A DNA stretch of 5,326 nucleotides, from contig JAGLUV010000094.1 of the NCBI GenBank assembly GCA_023134215.1, forward strand, positions 1 through 5,326. The letters run 5' to 3'. The stretch is from Candidatus Thorarchaeota archaeon. Its GTDB lineage: Archaea > Asgardarchaeota > Thorarchaeia > Thorarchaeales > Thorarchaeaceae. The position numbers and the translations under genes were made by a program. The notes under the pieces were generated by a model that saw only the letters and a program-made list of their open reading frames with translations, made no database searches and was not told where the DNA came from. Shown here piece after piece: positions 1 through 5,326 of this stretch; the stretch's first letter is position 1; each line of letters opens with the position of its first letter.

Positions 1-2
1 GG

Positions 3-179
3 ACTGAGAAAGTGGAGGTTGGCGACTGCTATGCCATTGAGCCTTTTGCCACTAATGGGGCCGGTACTGTGATTGATAGCATTCGAACAGATGTGTGGCT
101 CAAAGATGGGCGCAGAACGACTCAATTTCGAAACAGCACACGAGTTCATGCAACGCATGGTAAAGGAGCTCCCTATTGA
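3..179 (+). pseudogene. map: Fragment of type II methionine aminopeptidase, C-terminally truncated
   Basis: Frame 3 is open from the window start to a TGA at 177-179. Its first part reads VGDCYAIEPFATNGAGTVID (about 18-77), a close match to the segment of archaeal type II methionine aminopeptidases around the fourth metal ligand, the Glu of the IEPFAT motif (codon 39-41). In the intact enzyme, which removes the initiator Met from nascent proteins in the cytosol, roughly 100 more residues follow, including the last metal-ligand Glu in an EHT motif. Here resemblance fades after about base 80, and the rest of the frame to the stop overlaps a different, better-looking coding frame (DUF4129-like). 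No continuation of the peptidase was seen in the other forward frames. The fragment would therefore not encode a working C-terminus. It is either a broken gene or one side of an assembly chimera. The family call is firm from the motif; calling it a pseudogene is inference. Confidence 0.6.
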
Positions 180-330
180 TGGTGCGGCAGTCGAAGAGTT
201 TCTGCACACCTATGAGGAGGCCCGATTCTCGCATCACGAGATGACACGTGAGCGCTATGAGTTCGCAATCAAGACATTCACGGATTTGTATCCGCGTGTT
301 GATGCGAGCGTGAAGGCAATGCCTAAGTAA
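73..330 (+). CDS. DUF4129-like C-terminal domain, probably the 3' end of a larger protein
   Basis: The frame opens at a TTG directly after a TGA (70-72) and gives 85 residues. ATG codons at 91 and 106 are alternative starts, and none of the three has a convincing Shine-Dalgarno site. Residues about 17-74 resemble the C-terminal helical domain of DUF4129 proteins: a T-x-x-E-F segment (21-25), then a 'YEEARFS' core (47-53), an M-T pair and a final helix ending in 'DLY'. DUF4129 domains normally form the cytoplasmic end of much larger membrane proteins, often with transglutaminase-like domains, and are encoded beside moxR and DUF58 genes, as here. The gene ends 17 bases before the DUF4350-like gene. 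The missing membrane part and lack of a start suggest that the 5' portion was lost at the junction with the aminopeptidase fragment. A genuine small stand-alone protein (74 residues from the ATG at 106) is less likely but possible. Confidence 0.6.
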   Translation: MIAFEQMCGSKMGAERLNFETAHEFMQRMVKELPIDGAAVEEFLHTYEEARFSHHEMTRERYEFAIKTFTDLYPRVDASVKAMPK

Positions 331-335
331 CTGAT

Positions 336-340
336 AGGTG
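336..340 (+). promoter_or_regulatory. Shine-Dalgarno site of the DUF4350-like gene
   Basis: AGGTG lies 7 bases before the ATG at 348 but only 4 bases before the in-frame GTG at 345. The spacing favours the ATG as the main start of the downstream gene. Confidence 0.55.
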
Positions 341-347
341 AACCGTG

Positions 348-1733
348 ATGGGCTGGAAAGAGAGTCTCTGGATAATATTATTCATCCTAGTTTGGCTTCC
401 AGCTGGATTCCTAATCGGTAGTACTCTCACTGGCGCCTCAGGGACTTACACACAGGATTTCTCAATCTACAACACCGAATGGAATGGGCTTAGCACATAT
501 CAATCTATGATCGAGGATAATGGAAATCAGGTATTGGCAGTACAGTCCTCCATGAGCATTATTACTAGATACAATGGCTCAGCAGTGCTGGTCATCATGG
601 GTCCTGTCAGAGACTTCAGTGCAGATACAGTCTTCGCGATATTCGGTCACCTGTCAAATGGCGGCAGTGTCCTTGTGGCGGACGATTTCGGGACCGCAAA
701 TAGTTCGTTCTATTGGCTCAATGAGTATCTCTTTGAGATCATGGGCGGTGCCCAGCTGGAACAAGCTGGCGTGGATGGATTCCTCTCCTTCACGCGCGGT
801 CTTCTTCTTGACTTAGATTCCTACGATACTAGCCCGAGATTCCCAATTATCACCGATTTCGTAAGCCATCCTATAACGAATGGGGTAAGTGACTTGCATC
901 TAAACTGGGCATCAACTCTGAGTCCAACATGCCTTCTCGGGTCTCCGCTGGCAGCCGTTGCATGGTCATCAACACGATCCTGGTGTGAAACTAACACAAG
1001 CCAACCAGATCCGAATCCAGACCCCGGCGAATGGGCGGGTCGACTTCCTGTAGCGGGCGTGCTTGAAATTCCCAGTTTGACAGGCAGCCGTTCAGGCAGG
1101 CTTGCGGCGGTCAGTGACCCAAGCATATTCACTAATGAAATGATAGAACGGTTTGCTGGAAACCAGCGGTTCGGGATGAACATCCTGGATTGGCTCTCAT
1201 TCAGTGACGCTGAAACGCCAATTCTCTTCTGCGAACAATTGCTTGCAGTATCTCCAAACTCAGCGGAGTTCTGGTTCGGTCAATTCCTAGGCAGAATAAT
1301 GTGGATGAGTGCCTTACCTTTCATTTCATCACTATATCCCATTATAACCGCTCTTGGTATCAAGAAGTATCTGCCAGAGATTAAGAAACCCGAAGTCAAG
1401 AATGTATCCGATGTTTTCCTACGGAGAGGACAGACTTACTTCAGCGAGCGGATGACATACTACCGGACCGAGGGTAACTACGCCCGGGTAGTCAAGATGA
1501 TATATAGAAAGATGCGGCGAGGATTACAGACGAAGCATATGTGGGATCAGTATGACCCGAAGAAGATGTGGGCTCTGGCTAGACATAAAGACCGCCGGTT
1601 GACAGAGGACAAGTTCTTCAAGACAGTCCGACGAATCGAGCAAATCTCCGCAAAACCGGGAATGAAGATCAGAGAAAGTGAGATGATGTCGCTATTCTTC
1701 TGGATGCGCGATATCGAGAAACTACTAATCTAA
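348..1733 (+). CDS. DUF4350-like membrane-anchored protein
   Basis: A 461-residue protein from ATG 348; the GTG at 345 adds one residue. An uncleaved signal anchor at about residues 7-27 is followed by a large extracytoplasmic domain (about 35-310), a second membrane segment (about 314-338) and a strongly basic tail of about 120 residues, probably cytoplasmic. The outer domain has the DUF4350/GATase-like pattern: 'YNTEWNGLSTYQSMI' (41-55), a strand-rich 'AVLVIMGP' segment, then 'LSNGGSVLVADDFGT' (102-116), and later 'GRLAAVSDPSIFTNEMI' (250-266). Proteins of this kind usually accompany MoxR and DUF58 and are thought to be membrane partners of that machine; their biochemical role is not established. 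Two Cys (195 and 213) could form an extracytoplasmic disulfide, and three N-x-S/T sequons (N76, N118, N216) would suit archaeal N-glycosylation; both points are inference. A P/D-rich loop at about 219-226 looks like a flexible insert. The gene ends 24 bases before moxR. Confidence 0.7.
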   Translation: MGWKESLWIILFILVWLPAGFLIGSTLTGASGTYTQDFSIYNTEWNGLSTYQSMIEDNGNQVLAVQSSMSIITRYNGSAVLVIMGPVRDFSADTVFAIFGHLSNGGSVLVADDFGTANSSFYWLNEYLFEIMGGAQLEQAGVDGFLSFTRGLLLDLDSYDTSPRFPIITDFVSHPITNGVSDLHLNWASTLSPTCLLGSPLAAVAWSSTRSWCETNTSQPDPNPDPGEWAGRLPVAGVLEIPSLTGSRSGRLAAVSDPSIFTNEMIERFAGNQRFGMNILDWLSFSDAETPILFCEQLLAVSPNSAEFWFGQFLGRIMWMSALPFISSLYPIITALGIKKYLPEIKKPEVKNVSDVFLRRGQTYFSERMTYYRTEGNYARVVKMIYRKMRRGLQTKHMWDQYDPKKMWALARHKDRRLTEDKFFKTVRRIEQISAKPGMKIRESEMMSLFFWMRDIEKLLI

Positions 1734-1740
1734 GCATAAT

Positions 1741-1746
1741 GAGGTG
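1741..1746 (+). promoter_or_regulatory. Shine-Dalgarno site of the MoxR gene
   Basis: GAGGTG in the 24-base gap, 11 bases before ATG 1758. It supports that ATG over the in-frame ATG 17 codons later, which has no such site. Confidence 0.6.
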
Positions 1747-1757
1747 GAACAAATAGC

Positions 1758-2747
1758 ATGACAACAGAAGATGCAACCGACCAAGGTCAAGCGGACGTAT
1801 CCCAGGTGATGACCATCCAAGAAGTCCATGACTTGACAACTGAGATAATCAAGGAGTGCAACCGGGTTATAGTCGGCAAGTCCGACATCCTCGCGGATGT
1901 GCTCGTCGCATTCCTGTCAAACGGACATGTAGTCCTTGAAGGGGTACCAGGTATCGCAAAGACCTACATGGCGAGGACCTTTGCTTCAATCCTGGGCTGT
2001 GCTTTCAAGAGAATTCAGCTCACTGTTGACACACTACCTGCTGATCTCTTGGGCTGCAACGTTTTCAACCAGAAATCAGGCGAATTTTGGTACCGCAAGG
2101 GTCCTGTATTCGCGAATCTGGTTCTGGCTGATGAGATCAACCGCTGTCCTCCAAAATCGCAGAGTGCGCTGCTTGAAGTGATGGAGGAGCGACAGGTTTC
2201 AATCGAAGGCGTTACACGCAAGCTACCAAAGCCCTTCTTGATAGTCGCAACTCAAAACCCAGTAGAACAGGAGGGTACGTACCCGCTGCCAGAAGCACAA
2301 CTGGACAGGTTCATGTTCAGATTATTACTCGGCTATCCAACTGATACTGAAGAGGCTGAAGTTGTCCGTCGGAAACACATTGGGATGGCCACTGATTTGC
2401 GCGTGCTCTCTGACCCTAATACAATCGTTGCAATGCAAAACACCTGCAAGACAGTCTTCATAGAGGAGGACATCATCAACTACATCCGCGACATCGTTGT
2501 ACGTACGCGCAACGACCCCCAGATACTGCTTGGTGGCTCACCGCGCGCATCTTTGGTGCTCATGAGCGCGTCCAAGAGCCGTGCGGCGATGCATAATCGT
2601 GATTATGTTGTGCCTGAAGATGTACGGAAGCTGTGTGTCCAGACACTCAATCATAGGTTGATTCTGAAGCCTGAAGCTGAACTCGAAGGACTCACAGTCC
2701 AGAGGGTCGTTTCGAAGATACTTGGTGAAGTAGACTGTCCAAGGTAA
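1758..2747 (+). CDS. MoxR-family AAA+ ATPase
   Basis: A complete 329-residue protein, the normal length for the family. The AAA+ parts appear in order: Walker A 'GVPGIAKT' (62-69), Walker B 'LVLADEINR' (121-129, with D125/E126), the MoxR-typical segment 'SALLEVMEERQV' (136-147), sensor 1 'ATQNP' (164-168), a 'PLPEAQLDRF' block (177-186) with a likely arginine finger, and sensor 2 'GGSPRA' (259-264) in the C-terminal lid. All catalytic positions are intact, so it should be an active, ring-forming cytosolic ATPase. MoxR proteins work with vWA-domain partners to mature or remodel protein complexes, as in the RavA-ViaA, NorQ-NorD and CbbQ-CbbO pairs. Here the partner is most likely the DUF58/vWA protein encoded 40 bases downstream. 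The substrate cannot be told. The first 20 or so residues are polar, acidic and probably disordered. Confidence 0.95.
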   Translation: MTTEDATDQGQADVSQVMTIQEVHDLTTEIIKECNRVIVGKSDILADVLVAFLSNGHVVLEGVPGIAKTYMARTFASILGCAFKRIQLTVDTLPADLLGCNVFNQKSGEFWYRKGPVFANLVLADEINRCPPKSQSALLEVMEERQVSIEGVTRKLPKPFLIVATQNPVEQEGTYPLPEAQLDRFMFRLLLGYPTDTEEAEVVRRKHIGMATDLRVLSDPNTIVAMQNTCKTVFIEEDIINYIRDIVVRTRNDPQILLGGSPRASLVLMSASKSRAAMHNRDYVVPEDVRKLCVQTLNHRLILKPEAELEGLTVQRVVSKILGEVDCPR

Positions 2748-2773
2748 ATGAAAGAAAACGCACACATGATGTC

Positions 2774-2777
2774 GGAG
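2774..2777 (+). promoter_or_regulatory. Shine-Dalgarno site of the DUF58 gene
   Basis: GGAG, 10 bases before GTG 2788. It lies in the 40-base gap after moxR and supports the GTG start, which places the first membrane segment right after a short polar N-terminus. Confidence 0.5.
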
Positions 2778-2787
2778 ACGATGTGAA

Positions 2788-4110
2788 GTGATCACGCAAC
2801 GAGGCTTTGTAGTGCTGTTCGGAGGCGTTCTGCTCCTTACGAGTGGATTCGTTTTCATCAACGCCTACTTGGCCCTGTTGGGAGTCTACCTCATAGTAGG
2901 GCTTGTCGTGACACTCCCCTTCTTTGCGCTGACCGCCAACATCGCGGGTATAGAGGTAGATCGCCAGATTGACAAAGTGAAAGTATTCTCGGGTGATTTC
3001 CTGCGTGTGCGAGTTACTGTCAAGAACACATCAAGGCGGCACTTTGATTTCATTGAAGTCTGGGACCGCTACCCGGAAACTTGGATTCTAGCTATCGGCG
3101 AGAACTTTATCGCTTCCCGAATAGAGCCGGGGAGCAGCATGACTTTCTCGTACATCCTGCAGGCACGGATGCGGGGGCGCTACTTCTTGGGTCCCACCGA
3201 GGTGATTATGCGTGACCGCCTGGGGATGCATTATTTCAAGCGTGTATTGAAGGAGAAGACAGAAGTCCTCGTTTATCCCACTTGGAAGGATGTTCGGCGT
3301 CTTGAGGCGATGGGCAAGCAAAGGCAGCTTGGTCTCATGTTTGGATCTCACAGGACAAAGACCGTTGGTATGGGGACTGACTTTGCGGGTTTTCGACAGT
3401 ATGTGCCCGGAGACCCCTTCAGGTTGATTGATTGGAAGAGCAGTGCAAAGCGTGGTGACATGGTCATCAAGAAGTTCGAGATGGAGAAGAATATCCAAGT
3501 TGTATGCATGGTTGATTCTAGCGGAAGTATGGGCAATGGCTATCCCGAGAACACAAAGCTCGAGTATGCAATTCGTGCGGCAGTTCTTCTAACGCATATG
3601 GGGATGGAGAGAAGAGATCTTGTCGGCACATGTGTCTTCTCCGATGTCGTGCATTCGTATGTTCCACCGAGTACTCATCCCAATCATATGTATGGCGTGT
3701 TGGAATCTCTTGCGATGGCTGCGCCAAGTGGTTGGAGTGATTATGAGTCCGCAGTTGAGTACGTCACTCGACAGACAAGAAAACGTTCATTATTCATCTG
3801 GCTGACCGATCTTGAAGAGAGTCCAGCCCCCCTACTGAATGCCATGAAAACTGTGGTTGCAAACGGTCACAAGGCTATGGTGATTAGTCCATTCGGTCCG
3901 TGGTTTGAGGTTCCGGTCGGTCAGTTCGGTCCAGTGGAGAAAGTCCTTGCCGAGGCTGTTTCGGAGGAGCTCTGGGAGCGGCGTAACAAAATCTCACGCG
4001 CATTAGCACGTTTTGGAATAGCCGTGGTCAACGTGGGGCCTGCGGATTTCTTGCCTACCATCATCAAACAGTATGAAGACGCAAAGCGAATGGGGGTTGC
4101 GATGTTTTGA
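2788..4110 (+). CDS. DUF58 protein with vWA domain (MoxR partner)
   Basis: A complete 440-residue protein starting at GTG. Two close membrane segments (about 6-23 and 26-49) are followed by a beta-rich region (about 55-165) of the kind DUF58 proteins carry before their signature. The DUF58 signature is clear at 198-223: 'DFAGFRQYVPGDP', then 'RLIDWKSSAKRG'. The vWA domain follows, with the MIDAS first loop 'DSSGSM' (243-248: D243, S245, S247). The second-loop position, usually Thr, is Ser317 in 'GWSDYES', and the third-loop Asp is D341 in 'LTDLEE'. A metal-dependent protein-binding surface is therefore probably retained. DUF58 proteins are the usual membrane-tethered partners of MoxR ATPases; the hairpin at the N-terminus would hold the vWA domain at the membrane. 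The last four bases overlap the next gene's probable TTG start, which suggests translational coupling. Confidence 0.9.
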   Translation: MITQRGFVVLFGGVLLLTSGFVFINAYLALLGVYLIVGLVVTLPFFALTANIAGIEVDRQIDKVKVFSGDFLRVRVTVKNTSRRHFDFIEVWDRYPETWILAIGENFIASRIEPGSSMTFSYILQARMRGRYFLGPTEVIMRDRLGMHYFKRVLKEKTEVLVYPTWKDVRRLEAMGKQRQLGLMFGSHRTKTVGMGTDFAGFRQYVPGDPFRLIDWKSSAKRGDMVIKKFEMEKNIQVVCMVDSSGSMGNGYPENTKLEYAIRAAVLLTHMGMERRDLVGTCVFSDVVHSYVPPSTHPNHMYGVLESLAMAAPSGWSDYESAVEYVTRQTRKRSLFIWLTDLEESPAPLLNAMKTVVANGHKAMVISPFGPWFEVPVGQFGPVEKVLAEAVSEELWERRNKISRALARFGIAVVNVGPADFLPTIIKQYEDAKRMGVAMF

Positions 4111-5326
4111 AGGTGGTCACATGGATTTTACGAATCCTTTCAACTGTTACTTTCGCATACATGGCTTACATAGTCTATGTGGCCCTGGATGAGTCTAGCG
4201 CATGGGGTTGGAGTGCTCCATACGACTTTGTGGTTACGGTGTTTCATCTTCTCTCCTTACTGGCTTTCTTCCTATCAGTTATGATAATGAACGGATTGAC
4301 AGCAGCGCTTTTCGGAGGTCAGTTGCCAGACCAGACGGTTGCTTGGTTGTATAACACATTGGTTCTGAAATACTGGAATCTACAACCTTATGGAGTAGAT
4401 GGCCCCATCTCAGATGTCAATCTCGTCTTCGAGAGCTTCCAAAGGGACCTGATTCGTATTATGCTGTCTCTCTGGGACAATACATTCAGCTTCCTCTTCT
4501 TCCTGCTGGCATTTCTGGGGGTTGCCCTATTTTTGCAATCACTTGTAAGAATGGACCACAAATTCTCTGGCGGCGCCTTTCTTTCAATTCAATCCATTCT
4601 AATTATAGGTGCCTTTAGAGGTCTGACGGTTCCCAACTTCACAATCTTTCCGTCTGATATCATTGCGTTTCTCACGAGTTCTCCACAGATTCTGGCACTT
4701 GTTTCCTTTGCCTATCTGGAGTTTAGCTATCAGATGATCTATAGTCATTCGGTAGGTAAGCCGGTAGAGGACCGGGAGGAAACCCTTCAGACACAGCTCT
4801 TGGCGCTTCGCCAAGCCACTCGGAAGCAGGATGCTATTGAGCGCGGCGAGAAGGTCAGATCAACAGCGATGAGCCGTGCTTCCGGTGCAACAGCATTCTC
4901 ATTTCTTAGAGAGGCGATTGAGCGGAAAATGTTCGGGGGTACCGAGGCTCTTGAGAACCTTGATGCCGTGAGTGATGTACGTCGTCTCCAACACTTTGTT
5001 GATGAGATACTCCTGAGCGATTCCAATGCGCGAGAAGAACTCACAGCTAAGGCTGCGGCTCCATCAGAGAGTTATGTGATTGGCTCGACCATCACAGGAT
5101 CGGCAATGCGTTTCTTAGGCGTAGTGGCTATCTCATTCTTGTTGATGAGTCCTGCATTGTTTGTTTCTATGCTCAATCTCCCTCCAGGAGTTGAATACAG
5201 TGCAGAGCTTCTCGAACTGGAGTTCATACTAATCTTCCTTCTGCCCATCTCATTGCTTTTCGTCTTTGTTTCTGTGATAATAGGGTGGTTCTCACGGCGG
5301 GAAGAGGTAGAAGTAGTGGAGCTGAC
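4107..5326 (+). CDS. Unrecognised multi-pass membrane protein, 3' end outside window
   Basis: This frame is open to the window edge, with 406 codons visible and no stop. The start is uncertain: TTG 4107 overlaps the DUF58 stop as TTGA with a G-rich stretch (4092-4097) upstream, GTG 4113 is two codons later, and the next ATG (4161) would cut into the first membrane helix. Numbered from TTG, hydrophobic segments lie at about 5-26, 40-62, 120-147, 155-172, 185-210, 335-357 and 371-395. Between the fifth and sixth is a charged, helix-rich region of about 120 residues (213-332) that looks cytoplasmic by composition, though strict alternation of seven helices does not fit this easily, so one segment may not span the membrane. 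After the last segment comes 'SRREEVEVVEL' and the edge. I do not recognise the family; it is not an obvious SpoIIM, RDD or DUF4129 protein. The overlap with DUF58 implies a membrane role in the same MoxR system. Confidence 0.75.
   Translation, partial: MKVVTWILRILSTVTFAYMAYIVYVALDESSAWGWSAPYDFVVTVFHLLSLLAFFLSVMIMNGLTAALFGGQLPDQTVAWLYNTLVLKYWNLQPYGVDGPISDVNLVFESFQRDLIRIMLSLWDNTFSFLFFLLAFLGVALFLQSLVRMDHKFSGGAFLSIQSILIIGAFRGLTVPNFTIFPSDIIAFLTSSPQILALVSFAYLEFSYQMIYSHSVGKPVEDREETLQTQLLALRQATRKQDAIERGEKVRSTAMSRASGATAFSFLREAIERKMFGGTEALENLDAVSDVRRLQHFVDEILLSDSNAREELTAKAAAPSESYVIGSTITGSAMRFLGVVAISFLLMSPALFVSMLNLPPGVEYSAELLELEFILIFLLPISLLFVFVSVIIGWFSRREEVEVVEL
4109..4116 (+). promoter_or_regulatory. 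Shine-Dalgarno-like site before an out-of-frame ATG
   Basis: GAAGGTGG is the best ribosome-binding match around the start of the last gene. The ATG it precedes (4121) opens only a 23-codon frame ending at TGA 4190-4192, not the long membrane-protein frame, whose candidate starts (TTG 4107, GTG 4113) lie before or inside this site. It may serve re-initiation, or reflect a start that I have not identified. Confidence 0.35.

Noticed and set aside
821..1183. 120-codon open frame on the - strand inside the DUF4350-like gene
   Set aside because: It lies wholly opposite a well-supported gene, has no ribosome-binding site or recognisable domain, and reads as a low-complexity shadow.
1734..1757. Possible promoter between the DUF4350-like gene and moxR
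   Set aside because: The gap is only 24 bases and is largely taken up by the Shine-Dalgarno site; no TATA/BRE-like element fits convincingly.
2273..2284. 12-base palindrome GGGTACGTACCC
   Set aside because: It encodes the conserved EGTYP segment of MoxR, so codons explain it; an isolated operator inside a gene is not supported.
2538..2861. 107-codon - strand frame spanning the moxR-DUF58 gap
   Set aside because: It overlaps both strongly supported genes, and its composition and lack of motifs indicate a shadow.
3088..3498. 136-codon open frame on the - strand opposite DUF58
   Set aside because: It is antisense to the conserved DUF58 signature, whose codons explain the sequence; there is no family resemblance or start signal.
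4799..4815. Perfect 7-bp hairpin with 3-base loop (CTTGGCG / CGCCAAG)
   Set aside because: It lies within a coding frame, with no U-run after it and no gene end nearby, so it is not a terminator; chance within codons is enough.
4787..5044. 85-codon - strand frame near the right end, and a similar 71-codon one at 4599-4814
   Set aside because: Both lie opposite the long membrane-protein frame, which shows consistent hydrophobic segments; the antisense products show no domain.

Overview
This window looks like archaeal chromosomal DNA of balanced base composition (about half G+C by eye). The evidence is a short stretch matching the archaeal/eukaryotic type II methionine aminopeptidase, GGTG-type Shine-Dalgarno sites, several GTG/TTG starts, and an operon of MoxR, DUF58, DUF4350-like and DUF4129-like proteins that is common in archaea and actinobacteria. 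An Asgard (Thorarchaeota-like) or Thermoplasmata-like source is possible, but I cannot fix the phylum from the sequence alone.

Layout, all on the + strand: (1) 3-~80, a piece of methionine aminopeptidase in frame 3 whose homology stops abruptly. (2) 73-330, in another frame, the C-terminal domain of a DUF4129-type protein with no convincing start of its own. (3) 348-1733, a membrane-anchored DUF4350-like protein with a large extracytoplasmic domain and a basic cytoplasmic tail. (4) 1758-2747, a complete MoxR-family AAA+ ATPase. (5) 2788-4110, a complete DUF58 protein with two N-terminal membrane segments and a vWA domain with a MIDAS motif. (6) 4107-5326 and beyond, a multi-pass membrane protein of unknown family, cut by the window end. 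Gaps between genes 2-5 are 17, 24 and 40 bases, and genes 5 and 6 overlap by 4 bases. No terminator or clear internal promoter is visible, so genes 2-6 read as one transcription unit.

From known families, MoxR ATPases act with vWA-domain partners as chaperone-like machines that mature or remodel protein complexes. Here the DUF58 protein is the expected partner. The DUF4350-like, DUF4129-like and multi-pass proteins would form the membrane part of the system. Its physiological substrate is unknown. The two points most worth checking are the unnatural-looking junction near base 80-115 (assembly chimera or genomic rearrangement) and the unrecognised multi-pass protein at the end of the operon. 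There is no gene-free stretch longer than 40 bases after position 73, and I see no RNA genes, CRISPR, insertion sequences or long repeats.
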